40,429 bases of DNA from Chloroflexota bacterium (GCA_027310565.1 DAIDAP010000024.1:1-40429); one strand, 5' to 3'; counted from the first letter of the stretch, positions 24,252 to 33,068 are shown. Program-made: numbers and translations. Notes: generated by a model not told the origin, from the sequence alone.

Positions 24252-24800
24252 CTAGCCCTCCTCCGACGACGACTTCTTGCGGCGCGTCGCCGTGGTCTTC
24301 TTCGTCGTCGTCGTCGCCGCGGCGCGGCCCTTCGCCTCTCCCGCGCCCTCGTCCGCCTCGGCCTTGCGACGGCGGCCCGGCAGCCCGATGCGGCGCCGCC
24401 GCGGCTGCTCCTCCTCGGCCGGCGCGGGCTTCGCGGGCGCCTCGCTCCCGGCCACGAGCTCGAGCTGCATGAGCGGCGCGGCGTCGCCGACGCGGCGCGG
24501 GAGCCGCGTGACGTGCAGGTAGCCGGACCGGCGGTCCGGATAGCGCTTCGCCAGGTCGCCGAACACCTTCTCCACGATGACCGGCTCGGGGAGCCACTCC
24601 GACGCGCGCCGGCGCGCCTCGAGCGAGCCGTCCTTGCCGAGGTTGATCATGCGATCGACGAACCGGCGGACCTCCTTGGCCTTGGCCTCGGTGGTCTTCA
24701 CGTGCTCGTACCGGAGCACCGAGAGCGAGAGGTTGCGGAGCATCGCCCGGCGGTGGTCGCCGGTGCGCCCGAACGTGCGCTGGTGGATCTGGTGCGGCAT
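24252..24800 (-). CDS. rplQ: Ribosomal protein L17 with a charged C-terminal tail
   Basis: L17 lies near the exit tunnel on the 50S subunit. The core (about 1-117) starts MPHQIHQRTFGRTGDHRRAM and includes LRNLSLSVLRYEHVKTTEAKAKEVR. The remaining 65 residues are low-complexity: a Pro/Ala/Glu stretch, a basic RRRRIGLPGRRRK segment and a TTTTKKTTATRRKK ending. The ATG overlaps the rpoA stop by one base (TGATG). The Lys/Thr tail resembles the extensions of S17 and L4 in this cluster. Confidence 0.95.
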   Translation of the reverse strand: MPHQIHQRTFGRTGDHRRAMLRNLSLSVLRYEHVKTTEAKAKEVRRFVDRMINLGKDGSLEARRRASEWLPEPVIVEKVFGDLAKRYPDRRSGYLHVTRLPRRVGDAAPLMQLELVAGSEAPAKPAPAEEEQPRRRRIGLPGRRRKAEADEGAGEAKGRAAATTTTKKTTATRRKKSSSEEG

Positions 24801-25831
24801 CAGTCCTCGTCGTCCCCGTTCGCGACGCCGGCCTCGCCCGGCTCCTCTTCCTTCGGCTCCTCGGCCTCGTCCACGTCGCCCGCGCGCTCCTCGGCCGGCG
24901 GCAGCTCGATGAGCCCGCGCGCCGCGAGGCGCTCCTTGATCTCGTCGAGCGACTTTTTGCCGAAGTTGCGCATGCGGAGCAGCTCCTCGTCGGGCGTCTG
25001 GAGCAGCTGGCCGACCTTGGTGATCCCGTGGCGCTTCAGCGAGTTGAACGCGCGCTGGGGCAGGTCGAGGTCCTCGATCGGCATGTCGGCGATCTGCGAC
25101 GGCAGCGCGCTGCCGTTGCCGCGCTCCGGCGCCGCGATGGCGGCCTGCGAGCGCGTGAGGCCGGCGAACAGCGAGAACTGCTGCACGAGGATGTTCGAGC
25201 CCTGGGCGACGGCGTCATCGGGCGTGGTCGTGCCGTCGGTCCAGACCTCGAGGATGAGGCGGTCGTAGTTGGTGACCTGGCCCACGCGCGTCGACTCGAC
25301 CTGGAAGTTCACCTTGCGCACCGGGCTGAAGAGGGCGTCGATCGGGATGACGCCGATGGGCAGCCCCTCGCGGCGCTCGCCCGAGTGGAAGCCCTTGCCC
25401 TTCTCGACGGTGAGCTCCATCCAGAGGCTCGCCTCCGCCTCGAGCGTCGCGATGTGGGCCTCGGGGTTCACGATCTCGATGTCGCTGGTGGCCGCGATGT
25501 CGCCCGCGGTCGCCTCGCCGGGGCCGGTCTTCTCGAGCGTGAGCGTCACCGGCTCGTTCGCGAACGAGCGCAGGCGGACCGCCTTGAGATTCAGGACCAT
25601 CTGCACGACGTCCTCCTTGACGCCGGGGATGGTCGAGAACTCGTGCGCGACGCCGCGCACGCGGGCGGACGTGATGGCCGCGCCCTCGAGGGACGAGAGC
25701 AGCACGCGGCGCAGCGAGTTGCCGAGCGTGGTGCCGTACCCCGGGGGTAGCGGCTCACACGCGAACTTCGCGTAGCGCTCGTCGCCTTCGAGTCGCTCGA
25801 TCTTCGGATACTCGAGCTCAACGACTGTCAT
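24800..25831 (-). CDS. rpoA: RNA polymerase subunit alpha
   Basis: RpoA dimerises to nucleate RNA polymerase, and its C-terminal domain contacts UP elements and activators. The 343-residue protein has the assembly domain (about 1-230) with PPGYGTTLGNSLRRVLLSSL. The alpha-CTD (about 255-320) has IEDLDLPQRAFNSLKRHGITKVGQLL and LLRMRNFGKKSLDEI. An acidic tail ends in NGDDED. GGAGGT lies 9 bases before the ATG, one of the few strong ribosome-binding sites here, which fits the 97-base gap to rpsD. Confidence 0.98.
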   Translation of the reverse strand: MTVVELEYPKIERLEGDERYAKFACEPLPPGYGTTLGNSLRRVLLSSLEGAAITSARVRGVAHEFSTIPGVKEDVVQMVLNLKAVRLRSFANEPVTLTLEKTGPGEATAGDIAATSDIEIVNPEAHIATLEAEASLWMELTVEKGKGFHSGERREGLPIGVIPIDALFSPVRKVNFQVESTRVGQVTNYDRLILEVWTDGTTTPDDAVAQGSNILVQQFSLFAGLTRSQAAIAAPERGNGSALPSQIADMPIEDLDLPQRAFNSLKRHGITKVGQLLQTPDEELLRMRNFGKKSLDEIKERLAARGLIELPPAEERAGDVDEAEEPKEEEPGEAGVANGDDED

Positions 25832-25904
25832 CTGTCACGGACCTCCATTGGTCGCGAGGGCATCTGGTGCGTCTGCACGACGCTCGCTTCGCTCGCATGC
25901 GCGG

Positions 25905-25938
25905 CTCCCGATGAAGCAGCTCGCCGCCTCATCGGGAG
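25905..25938 (-). promoter_or_regulatory. Perfect 10-bp hairpin enclosing the rpsD stop codon
   Basis: CTCCCGATGA (minus strand 25938-25929) pairs perfectly with TCATCGGGAG (25914-25905) across a 14-base loop. The TGA stop of rpsD is in the stem. No U-tract follows. It is probably a processing, attenuation or stability element separating rpsD from rpoA. A direct repeat of GCTCGC (near 25881-25896) follows downstream. Confidence 0.6.
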
Positions 25939-26552
25939 TAGTACTCGACGATGAGCTGCGTGTTGACCTGTGCCTCGATCTGATCGCGCGTCGGCAGCGC
26001 CAGGACGCGCGCGGTGAACGCCTCCGGGTCGGTCTCGATCCAGCCGGGACGGGTCTGGGTCTTCGCCCAGCTCACCTGGTCCTTGAAGTAGCTCGAGCTC
26101 CGGCTCGATTCCTTGACGCTGATGGCGTCGCCCGCCTGCACCGCGTGGCTCGGCGTCTTGCTCGCGCGGCCGTTCACCAGGATGTGGCCGTGGGCCACGA
26201 GCTGGCGCGCCTGCGAGCGCGACTTGGCGAAGCCGGCGCGGTAGACCGTGTTGTCGAGACGGCGCTCGAGGCTCTGGAGCAGCGTCTCGCCGGTCGCGCC
26301 CTTCACCTCGGCCGCGTCCTCGAACGTGTTCATCATCTGGCGCTCGAGCACGCCGTACATGCGGCGCGCCTTCTGCTTCTCTCGCAGCTGGAGCGCGAAG
26401 TCCGAGACCTTGCGGCGGCGCTGCTGGTGGACGCCGGGCGGCGAGCTGCGGCGGTCGAACGTGCACTTGGTGAGGCACTTCTCGCCCTTGAGGTAGAGCT
26501 TGGTGCCCTCGCGGCGGCAGATGCGGCAGACCGGTCCGGTGTAGCGGGCCAT
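25929..26552 (-). CDS. rpsD: Ribosomal protein S4 (zinc form)
   Basis: S4 is a primary 16S-binding protein that nucleates 30S body assembly, and in many bacteria it is a translational repressor of its operon. The 207-residue protein has a zinc site (CRIC and KCLTKC in the first 35 residues) and an S4 RNA-binding domain with LERRLDNTVYRAGFAKSRSQARQLVAHGHI-type sequence. I start at the ATG at 26552 (MARYTGP), overlapping the rpsK stop as TGATG; a GTG one codon earlier is also possible. A hairpin spans its stop codon. Confidence 0.97.
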   Translation of the reverse strand: MARYTGPVCRICRREGTKLYLKGEKCLTKCTFDRRSSPPGVHQQRRRKVSDFALQLREKQKARRMYGVLERQMMNTFEDAAEVKGATGETLLQSLERRLDNTVYRAGFAKSRSQARQLVAHGHILVNGRASKTPSHAVQAGDAISVKESSRSSSYFKDQVSWAKTQTRPGWIETDPEAFTARVLALPTRDQIEAQVNTQLIVEYYSR

Positions 26553-26995
26553 CACACACGCCTCCGCTTCGGCGGCCGGCAGCCGTTGTGCGGGATCGGC
26601 GTGACGTCCGTGATGGCCGTCACCTCGAGGCCGGTCGCCTCGAGCGCACGGATGGCGGCCTCCCGGCCGGCGCCCGGACCGCGCACGAAGACCTCGATGA
26701 CCTTCATGCCCGTGTCGAGCGCCCTGCGCGCCGCGTTCTCGGCCGCGACCTGCGCGGCGTAGGGCGTGCTCTTGCGCGAGCCCTTCCAGCCGGACGAGCC
26801 GGACGAGGCCCAGGCGATGATGTTCCCCGCGGGGTCGCTGATCGAGATGATCGTGTTGTTGAACGAGGCCTTGATGTGCGCGGAGCCCTTGGGCACGACG
26901 CGCTTCTCGCGACGCTTGCGCGGCGCGGCCTTCGGCTCGGTCTCGGCTGCGGTGCTCTCCTGGGGCGTCCCCGCCCCGCGGGTGTTCGTCGCCAT
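26552..26995 (-). CDS. rpsK: Ribosomal protein S11
   Basis: S11 lies on the 30S platform near the E-site mRNA. The 147-residue protein has a hydrophilic N-terminal extension of about 20-30 residues (Thr/Glu-rich, then basic RKRREKR). The conserved core is [47 protein letters not shown] and [16 protein letters not shown]. The ATG overlaps the rpsM stop by one base (TAATG). Confidence 0.97.
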   Translation of the reverse strand: MATNTRGAGTPQESTAAETEPKAAPRKRREKRVVPKGSAHIKASFNNTIISISDPAGNIIAWASSGSSGWKGSRKSTPYAAQVAAENAARRALDTGMKVIEVFVRGPGAGREAAIRALEATGLEVTAITDVTPIPHNGCRPPKRRRV

Positions 26996-27378
26996 TACGT
27001 CTTCGCCACCGACTTCTTCCTCCCGGCCACCGTCTTGCGCGGCCCCTTCCGCGTGCGTGCGTTCGTCCGCGTCCGCTGACCGCGCACGGGAAGCCCCCTG
27101 CGGTGGCGCAGACCGCGATAGCTGCCGATCTCCTGCAGCCGCTTGATGTTCAGCGCGACCTCGCGGCGGAGGTCGCCCTCGACGGTGAATCCGCGGTCGA
27201 GGACCTCGCGGATCTTCGCGACCTGCGGCTCGGTGAGGTCGCGGACGCGGATCGCGCCGTCGACGCGCGCCTGCTCGAGCACCTGCCTCGCCGTGGAGGG
27301 TCCGATGCCGAAGATGTAGCGCAGCGACACGTCCACGCGCTTCTCGCGGGGGATGTCGACGCCGGCGATGCGTGCCAT
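26995..27378 (-). CDS. rpsM: Ribosomal protein S13
   Basis: S13 sits in the 30S head and contacts the P-site tRNA and L5. The 127-residue protein starts [20 protein letters not shown], has the helix-two-turn-helix [14 protein letters not shown] and [27 protein letters not shown], and ends in a basic tail. It lies 5 bases after rpmJ. Confidence 0.98.
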   Translation of the reverse strand: MARIAGVDIPREKRVDVSLRYIFGIGPSTARQVLEQARVDGAIRVRDLTEPQVAKIREVLDRGFTVEGDLRREVALNIKRLQEIGSYRGLRHRRGLPVRGQRTRTNARTRKGPRKTVAGRKKSVAKT

Positions 27379-27383
27379 CTCTG

Positions 27384-27497
27384 TTATCCCTGCCTCTGCT
27401 TGTGCTTCGGCTCCGAGCAGATCACGAGGATCTGACGGTCACGCCGCACGATCTTGCACTTGTCGCAGCGCTTCTTGACGCTCGCCCGGACCTTCAC
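27384..27497 (-). CDS. rpmJ: Ribosomal protein L36 (zinc form)
   Basis: This 37-residue gene begins [20 protein letters not shown] and ends EPKHKQRQG. Cys11, Cys14, Cys27 and His32 form the zinc site of the C+ type. The start is the GTG at 27497, three bases after the infA stop. The order infA-rpmJ-rpsM is the standard one. Confidence 0.96.
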   Translation of the reverse strand: MKVRASVKKRCDKCKIVRRDRQILVICSEPKHKQRQG

Positions 27498-27500
27498 GCG

Positions 27501-27737
27501 CTAGTACCTCACCCGCCTGGTTATCCTTCCCCGCTTCAGGTCGTACGGACTCAGCTCGACCAACACCTTGTCGCCGGGAACGACGCGAATGAAGTTCATC
27601 CGCATCTTCCCCGAGATGTGCGCGAGGACCGCGTGGCCGTTCGGGAGCTCGACCTTGAACATGGCGTTGGGGAGGGCTTCCGAGACCGTTCCCTCCACCT
27701 CGATCACGTCCTTGTTCGAGGGCTTACTACCCGCCAC
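27501..27737 (-). CDS. infA: Translation initiation factor IF-1
   Basis: IF-1 binds the 30S A site during initiation. The 78-residue OB-fold protein reads [40 protein letters not shown] and [12 protein letters not shown] in order. I start at the GTG at 27737 because AGGAG lies 4 bases upstream and the length then matches the family; an upstream start would add over 20 unlike residues. A promoter-like sequence precedes it. Confidence 0.96.
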   Translation of the reverse strand: MAGSKPSNKDVIEVEGTVSEALPNAMFKVELPNGHAVLAHISGKMRMNFIRVVPGDKVLVELSPYDLKRGRITRRVRY

Positions 27738-27786
27738 GCTTCTCCTGGGCACAAAAACTCCGCGGCGACCGGCCACGGGAGGTACC

Positions 27787-27795
27787 AGCGTACCA
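27787..27795 (-). promoter_or_regulatory. Extended -10 promoter (TGG-TACGCT) upstream of infA
   Basis: The 84 bases between map and infA contain TGGTACGCT, an extended -10 (TGN-TANNNT). ACGTCA lies 17 bases upstream as a weak -35 (3 of 6 matches). A leader of about 40 bases would carry the AGGAG site of infA. An internal promoter here would allow separate expression of the alpha-operon part. Confidence 0.4.
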
Positions 27796-27821
27796 TATCC
27801 GGCCACTTGTGACGTGCCCGG

Positions 27822-28592
27822 TCACGCCGCCACCGCCGCCTGCCCGTGCGGCGCGGTCAGCACGATCGGCCCTTCGGCCGTGCACCACAGGCTGTGCTCG
27901 AAGTGCGCGGAGAGGCTGCCGTCGCCCGTGACCACGGTCCAGCGGTCCTCGAGCGTGCGGGTCTCCGCTCCCCCGGCGTTGAGCATCGGCTCGATCGCGA
28001 TGCAGAGCCCCTCCTTGATCTGGATCCCCCGCTCCGGCGCGCCGTAGTTGGGCACCTGCGGGTCCTCGTGCATCGCCCGGCCGATCCCGTGGCCGACGTA
28101 GTTGCGCACGACGCTGTAGCCGCTTCCTTCGGCGACGGCCTGCACCGCGGCGCCGATGTCGCCCAGGCGCTTGCCGACCTGCGCCTCGGCGATGCCCCGC
28201 CGCAGCGCCTCCTCGGTGACGGCGATGAGCCGTGCCGCCTCCGCCGAGACCGCGCCCACCGGGACGGTGATCGCCGCGTCGGCGTGCCAGCCGTCGACGA
28301 TGGCCCCCGCGTCGATGCCGACGATGTCGCCCTCCTTCAGACGGCGCTTGCCGGGGATGCCGTGGACGATCTGGTCGTTCACGCTCGTGCAGATCGTCGC
28401 CGGGTAGCCGTAGTAGCCGAGGAAGCTCGACGTCGCGCCGTTCTTCCGCAGGATCTCCGCGGCGATGCGGTCGAGCTCGCCGGTCGTGACCCCCGGGCGC
28501 ACCGCGGCGCGGCAGGCCGCGAGCATCGCCGCGACGATCCGCCCCGCCTCGCGCATCTTCGCCGTCTCGGCCGGCGTCTTGAGCGTGATCAC
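27822..28592 (-). CDS. map: Methionine aminopeptidase, type I
   Basis: Map removes the initiator methionine from nascent proteins. The 256-residue protein has the five metal ligands in order: Asp in VGIDAGA, Asp in GWHADAA, His in VGHGIGRAMHE, Glu in IAIEPML and Glu in AHFEHS. There is no N-terminal extension. It lies 10 bases after adk in the standard secY-adk-map-infA order. Confidence 0.97.
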   Translation of the reverse strand: MITLKTPAETAKMREAGRIVAAMLAACRAAVRPGVTTGELDRIAAEILRKNGATSSFLGYYGYPATICTSVNDQIVHGIPGKRRLKEGDIVGIDAGAIVDGWHADAAITVPVGAVSAEAARLIAVTEEALRRGIAEAQVGKRLGDIGAAVQAVAEGSGYSVVRNYVGHGIGRAMHEDPQVPNYGAPERGIQIKEGLCIAIEPMLNAGGAETRTLEDRWTVVTGDGSLSAHFEHSLWCTAEGPIVLTAPHGQAAVAA

Positions 28593-28602
28593 GTCCGCAT
28601 CC

Positions 28603-29175
28603 CTACCGCTCCGCCGCTTCCCGCAGGCGCGTGGCCACCGCGTCCACGCCGCCGACGCCGTCCACGCGGCGCACGGCGCGCCGCCGCTCGTAGTGCTCGA
28701 CCACCGGGCGGGTCTGCTGCTCGTAGACGTCGAAGCGCTTGCCGATGACCTCGGGCGTGTCGTCGGTCCGCCCCTCCGCCCGCGCGCGCTTGCCGAGGCG
28801 ATCGAGGATCTCCTGCCGCGGGACGTCGAGCAGGATCACCGCGTCGACGCGCCGGCCGAGCTCGCCGAGGAGCCGGTCGAGCGCGTCGGCCTGCGCGACG
28901 GTGCGCGGGAAGCCGTCGAACACGATGCGCGTCCCGGCGGGGATCTCGCGCAGCCGCTCGCGGACCATGTCCACGGTCACCGCGTCGGGCACGAGCTCGC
29001 CGCGGTCCATATAGCCGCGCGCGGCGCGGCCGAGCGCGGTCTCGCGCTTGAGGTGGTCGCGGAACAGCTCGCCGGTGGAGAGCTGGACCCAGCCGTGCTC
29101 GCGGACGAGGGTCTGCGCCTGGGTCCCCTTGCCCGATCCCGGCGGGCCCATGAACACGAGGTCGCCCCGTCCCAC
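28603..29175 (-). CDS. adk: Adenylate kinase, short form
   Basis: Adk interconverts AMP, ATP and ADP. The 190-residue protein has the P-loop GPPGSGKGTQ, STGELFRDHL and the AMP-site FDGFPRT. It is the short form: between DRLGKRARAEGRTDDTPEVI there is only a brief loop, and neither the long LID domain nor its zinc cysteines are present. The GTG at 29175 overlaps the secY stop by one base (TAGTG). Confidence 0.96.
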   Translation of the reverse strand: MGRGDLVFMGPPGSGKGTQAQTLVREHGWVQLSTGELFRDHLKRETALGRAARGYMDRGELVPDAVTVDMVRERLREIPAGTRIVFDGFPRTVAQADALDRLLGELGRRVDAVILLDVPRQEILDRLGKRARAEGRTDDTPEVIGKRFDVYEQQTRPVVEHYERRRAVRRVDGVGGVDAVATRLREAAER

Positions 29176-30458
29176 TACCGGATGAACCCCTCGTAGCTGC
29201 GCTGGAGGAGCTGCGCCTCGAGCTGCTTCATCGTCTCGACGACGACGCCGACGACGATGAGGATGCTCGTGCCGCCGAGCCGCAGCGTCTGCACGCCGGT
29301 GATGTCGCCGATGAGCGTCGGCATGACCGCCACGATGCCGAGGAACAGCGCGCCCGCGACGGTGATGCGCGTGACGGTGCGCTGGAGGAACTCGGCCGTC
29401 GGCCGGCCGGGCCGGATGCCGGGGATGAAGCCGCCGTAGCGCTTGATGTTGTCGGCCACGTCGTTCGGCACGAACGTGAAGGCCGTGTAGAAGAACGTGA
29501 ACACGACCACGAGCACGAAGTAGAGGCTGTTGAAGAAGACGGGGTTCTGGAACGCGGCGACGACCCCGGTCGACAGGTTCTTCAGCCAGTCCGTCTCGCT
29601 TGTCGTGAAGTACTGCCCCACCTGGCTGGGCAGCAGCAGGATCGAGATCGCGAAGATGATCGGGATGACGCCGGCGGAGTTCACCCGCAGCGGGATGAAC
29701 GTGCTGCCGCCCGAGTACATCCGCGTGCCGCGCACGCGCTTCGCGTACTGGACCGGCACGCGGCGCTGGCCCTCCTGGATGTAGATGATCGCGGCGATGA
29801 CGAGCACCCCGATGACCGCGATCGACGCGAGCGCGATGAAGTTGTTCTGGACCTGGAGGGTCTGCGACATGGTGGTGGGCAGCCGGCCGACGATGCCCGC
29901 GAAGATGATGAACGAGATGCCGTTGCCGATGCCGTTCTCGCTGATGAGCTCGCCGAGCCACATGAGGATGAGCGAGCCGGTCGTGAGCGACGCGAGGATC
30001 GCGAGCGTCAGGCCGAGGTCCTGCGGGCCGAAGGCCGGGATGACCCCCGAGCGCTGCATGAACACGGCGACGCCGATGCCCTGGAGCAGCGCGAGCGGCA
30101 CGGTGAGGATGCGCGTGTACTGGTTGATCTTGTTGCGCCCGTACTCGCCCTCCTTGGAGAGCTGCTCGAGCGCGGGGATGGTCTGGTTGAGGAGCGTCAT
30201 GATGATCGAGGCGTTGATGTAGGGGTTCACGCCGAGCGCGACCACCGAGAGGCGGGCGAGGCCGCCGCCGGAGAACAGGTCGAGCAGGTTCAGGAGCTGG
30301 CTCCCGGCGATGACGTTCTGGAGCTGCGCCTGGTCCACTCCCGGGAGCGGCACGTGCGCGAGGAAGCGGAACACGACGAGCATCCCCAGCGTGTAGAGGA
30401 TCTTGTTCCGCAGGTCCTGCGTGCGGAACGCCTCGAGGAGCGCCGCGAACATCCCCAT
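29175..30458 (-). CDS. secY: Preprotein translocase subunit SecY
   Basis: SecY forms the protein-conducting channel in the cytoplasmic membrane with SecE and SecG. The 427-residue protein has ten hydrophobic helices, LYTLGMLVVFRFLAHVPLPGVD at the first helix, the plug region after it, NPYINASIIM, LLQGIGVAV and the C-terminal GTSILIVVGVVVETMKQLEAQL. The ATG at 30458 lies 6 bases after rplO; a second ATG two codons later is also possible. Confidence 0.97.
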   Translation of the reverse strand: MGMFAALLEAFRTQDLRNKILYTLGMLVVFRFLAHVPLPGVDQAQLQNVIAGSQLLNLLDLFSGGGLARLSVVALGVNPYINASIIMTLLNQTIPALEQLSKEGEYGRNKINQYTRILTVPLALLQGIGVAVFMQRSGVIPAFGPQDLGLTLAILASLTTGSLILMWLGELISENGIGNGISFIIFAGIVGRLPTTMSQTLQVQNNFIALASIAVIGVLVIAAIIYIQEGQRRVPVQYAKRVRGTRMYSGGSTFIPLRVNSAGVIPIIFAISILLLPSQVGQYFTTSETDWLKNLSTGVVAAFQNPVFFNSLYFVLVVVFTFFYTAFTFVPNDVADNIKRYGGFIPGIRPGRPTAEFLQRTVTRITVAGALFLGIVAVMPTLIGDITGVQTLRLGGTSILIVVGVVVETMKQLEAQLLQRSYEGFIR

Positions 30459-30464
30459 GCGCGG

Positions 30465-30908
30465 CTAGCCGATGAGCACGATCGAGCCGCCGGCGGCCTC
30501 GATCTTCTCGCGAGCCGGGGCCGACACGGCGTGCGCGTGCACCTCGAAGGCGCCGCCGGCCTGACCCTCGGCGAGGACCTTGATCTTCGCGTCCGGCCGC
30601 ACGAGGCCCTTGGCCGCGAGCGACGCCGGCGTGACCTTGCCGTCGACGGCGTACTCGGCCAGACGGCCGACGTTCACCGCGACGAACGGCTTTCGGAACC
30701 GGCTGCGGAATCCGCGCATCTTCGGCACGCGCATGTGCAGCGGCGTCTGTCCGCCCTCGAACCACCCCGGGAGGCCGGGGCCGGTCCGCGCGAGCTGGCC
30801 CTTCGTGCCGCGGCCGGCGGTCTTGCCCTGCCCGGCGCTGATGCCGCGGCCGAGCCGGCGGACGGGCCGGCGCGCCCCCCTCGGCGCCTGGAGCTCGTGC
30901 TGCTTCAT
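30465..30908 (-). CDS. rplO: Ribosomal protein L15
   Basis: L15 is a late-assembly 50S protein. The 147-residue protein has the glycine-rich RLGRGISAGQGKTAGRGTKGQ and GWFEGGQTPL, and the C-terminal KIEAAGGSIVLIG. I chose the ATG at 30908 (MKQHELQAPRG) because it fits the family N-terminus and AGGA lies 5 bases upstream. An ATG at 30920, overlapping the rpmD stop as ATGA, would add four residues. Confidence 0.96.
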   Translation of the reverse strand: MKQHELQAPRGARRPVRRLGRGISAGQGKTAGRGTKGQLARTGPGLPGWFEGGQTPLHMRVPKMRGFRSRFRKPFVAVNVGRLAEYAVDGKVTPASLAAKGLVRPDAKIKVLAEGQAGGAFEVHAHAVSAPAREKIEAAGGSIVLIG

Positions 30909-30916
30909 GGCGATCC

Positions 30917-31102
30917 TCATTCCTTCGTCTCCGTGATCTTCACGAGGTGCGCGATCCTGCGCAGCTGCCCGCGGAGCGCGGGGCCGTCCTCGCGCTCGAC
31001 GGTGTTCCCCGGGCGGCGCAGCCCGAGGGACGCGAGCGTCTCGCGCGCGGAGGCCTTCTCGCCGATCGCGCTCCTCGACTGCCGGATCACCAGCTTGCTC
31101 AC
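30917..31102 (-). CDS. rpmD: Ribosomal protein L30
   Basis: This 61-residue 50S protein has the family pattern [27 protein letters not shown] (in two parts) followed by [25 protein letters not shown]. The GTG at 31102 overlaps the rpsE stop (GTGA). Confidence 0.95.
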   Translation of the reverse strand: MSKLVIRQSRSAIGEKASARETLASLGLRRPGNTVEREDGPALRGQLRRIAHLVKITETKE

Positions 31103-31617
31103 GGCGTGACCGCCTCGGCCTCGGTGCGCGGCGCCGTCTCGAGGCCGCGCGTCTCCTTCACCTGGTCCGACGAGCGCAGCGACGTGAGCGCACGCATCGT
31201 CGCCATCACCACGTTCACCGGGTTCGGGCTGCCGAGCGACTTGGAGAGGATGTCGCTGATGCCCGCCGACTCGACGACCGCGCGCACCGAGCCGCCGGCG
31301 ATGACGCCGGTGCCCTTGGACGCCGGGCGCAGGAGCACCTTCGCCGCGCCGAAGTCCGCGGTGACCTGGTGCGGGATGGTGCGGTCGACGAGCGGAATGC
31401 GCACGATGTGCTTCTTCGCGTCCTCGATGCCCTTCTTGATCGCGTCGGGGACCTCGTCGGCCTTGCCGAGCCCGGCGCCCACGTGCCCGCGCCCGTCGCC
31501 GACGACGACGATGGCCGAGAAGCTGAAGCGCCGGCCGCCCTTCACGACCTTCGACACGCGGTTGATCTGCACCACGCGCTCGGTCAGCTCGAGACGATTC
31601 GCGTCGATCCGCGCCAC
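31099..31617 (-). CDS. rpsE: Ribosomal protein S5
   Basis: S5 sits at the mRNA entry side of the 30S subunit and helps decoding accuracy. The 172-residue protein has [36 protein letters not shown] and [20 protein letters not shown]. The GTG at 31617 overlaps the rplR stop by one base (TAGTG). Confidence 0.97.
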   Translation of the reverse strand: MARIDANRLELTERVVQINRVSKVVKGGRRFSFSAIVVVGDGRGHVGAGLGKADEVPDAIKKGIEDAKKHIVRIPLVDRTIPHQVTADFGAAKVLLRPASKGTGVIAGGSVRAVVESAGISDILSKSLGSPNPVNVVMATMRALTSLRSSDQVKETRGLETAPRTEAEAVTP

Positions 31618-31970
31618 TAGACCTTCACCCCCGCGGCGCGGACGCCGTCCGCCAGCGCCTTCACTCGCCCGTGATAGCGGTAGCCGCCGCGGTCGAACAC
31701 GACCTCGGTGATCCCCGCGCCCTTCGCCTTGGCGCCGAGCGCGGTGCCCACGGCCTTCGCGCGCTCGGACTTCTTGCCGGCCACGTCCTTCGCCTCGAGG
31801 CTGGAGGCGGCGACGAGCGTACGCCCGGCGTCGTCGTCGATGAGCTGCGCGTAGATGTGCGTGAGCGAGCGGAACACGGCGAGCCGCGGCCGGGCCGCGC
31901 TGCCGCGGACCTTCTCGCGCACGCGTGCGTGCCGCCGGACCCTGCCCTGTGCGCGCGTCTTCGTCGCCAT
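31617..31970 (-). CDS. rplR: Ribosomal protein L18
   Basis: L18 binds 5S rRNA. The 117-residue protein has a basic N-terminus ([19 protein letters not shown]), [18 protein letters not shown] and the C-terminal [18 protein letters not shown]. The ATG at 31970 has a GGGAG-like site upstream in the 13-base gap after rplF. Confidence 0.97.
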   Translation of the reverse strand: MATKTRAQGRVRRHARVREKVRGSAARPRLAVFRSLTHIYAQLIDDDAGRTLVAASSLEAKDVAGKKSERAKAVGTALGAKAKGAGITEVVFDRGGYRYHGRVKALADGVRAAGVKV

Positions 31971-31983
31971 CTCTGGGCTCCCC

Positions 31984-32535
31984 CTAGGCCTTCGCGCCGA
32001 CCTTGCCGGCCTTGCCGGCCTTGCGGCGGATGCGCTCGTCGGCGTACTTGATGCCCTTCGCCTTGTACGGATCGGGCACGCGGAGCGATCGGATCTTTGC
32101 GGCGATCTCGCCGACCGCCTGCTTGTCGATGCCCGAGACACGCAGCTTCTGCGGCGTCTCGGTCGTGAACGCGACGCCGGCCGGCGGCTCGATCTCGATC
32201 GGGTGCGAGAAGCCGAGCGAGAGCTGCAGCTTCTTGCCCTGCAGCACCGCGCGGTAGCCGGTGCCGCTGATCTCGAGGTCCTTCGCGTAGCCGTTCGTCA
32301 CGCCGACGACCATGTTCGCGAGCAGCGCCCGCGTGAGCCCGTGGAGGGCGCGCGTGGCCTTCTCGTCGTCCTTGCGGGTCACGACGATCGTCGAGTCCTC
32401 CTGCTTCACCGTGACGTCCGGGTGGAACGTCTCGTCCAGCTCGCCCTTCGGACCTTTGATCCGAACGGTGCGGCCCTCGATCTTCACGTCCACGCCCTTC
32501 GGGATCTTCACCGGCAGCCGACCGATCCGACTCAT
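31984..32535 (-). CDS. rplF: Ribosomal protein L6
   Basis: L6 lies near the sarcin-ricin loop and factor-binding site. The 183-residue protein has two repeated domains, with [18 protein letters not shown] at the start and [25 protein letters not shown] in the second, and [16 protein letters not shown] near the end. The ATG at 32535 has GGAGAGGA a short distance upstream, which selects it over an ATG 14 codons earlier. Confidence 0.97.
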   Translation of the reverse strand: MSRIGRLPVKIPKGVDVKIEGRTVRIKGPKGELDETFHPDVTVKQEDSTIVVTRKDDEKATRALHGLTRALLANMVVGVTNGYAKDLEISGTGYRAVLQGKKLQLSLGFSHPIEIEPPAGVAFTTETPQKLRVSGIDKQAVGEIAAKIRSLRVPDPYKAKGIKYADERIRRKAGKAGKVGAKA

Positions 32536-32548
32536 CGCCGTCCTCTCC

Positions 32549-33064
32549 TCACCAGACGAGGGCGAGGACTTCCCCACCCAGCCCCTTGCGCTCGGCCTCT
32601 TTCCCGGTCATCACCCCGGACGAGGTCGAGACGATGGCGATGCCGAGCCCGCCGAGCACGCGCGGCATCTCGGTCTTGCGCGCGTACACGCGCAGCCCCG
32701 GCTTGCTGATGCGGCGCAGCCCCGACACCGCCGGGACCTTGCCGCCGATGTACTTCATCCTGAGCACGAGCTCGCGCGCCGACGGCTGGTCGTACGCGCT
32801 GATGAAACCCTCGGCCTTCAGGATGCGCGCGATCTCGACCTTCGTCCGGCTCGCCGGCACCGACACGCTCTCGTGCCGCGCGCCGGCCGCGTTGCGGACG
32901 CGCGTGAGCATGTCCGCGACCGGATCGCTCGGGACGCCGCCGCCGATGCGGCGCGGCTTGCGCGTCGTGGAGATGCGCTTGCCCTGCGGCGGGCGCTCGC
33001 CGCCGCGTTCGACCTGGTCGGCCGGGGGTGTCGCGACTCTGGTCGTCGTGGTCTCTTCGCTCAT
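32549..33064 (-). CDS. rpsH: Ribosomal protein S8 with a 40-residue N-terminal extension
   Basis: S8 binds the central domain of 16S rRNA and in E. coli represses the spc operon. The core begins [14 protein letters not shown] at about residue 46 and ends GGEVLALVW. The first 45 residues are an extension: an acidic/Thr start ([13 protein letters not shown]), then basic [14 protein letters not shown]. There is no ATG, GTG or TTG between the ATG at 33064 and the core, so the extension must be translated. Total length is 171, against about 132 in the family. Confidence 0.95.
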   Translation of the reverse strand: MSEETTTTRVATPPADQVERGGERPPQGKRISTTRKPRRIGGGVPSDPVADMLTRVRNAAGARHESVSVPASRTKVEIARILKAEGFISAYDQPSARELVLRMKYIGGKVPAVSGLRRISKPGLRVYARKTEMPRVLGGLGIAIVSTSSGVMTGKEAERKGLGGEVLALVW

Positions 33065-33068
33065 CTTC

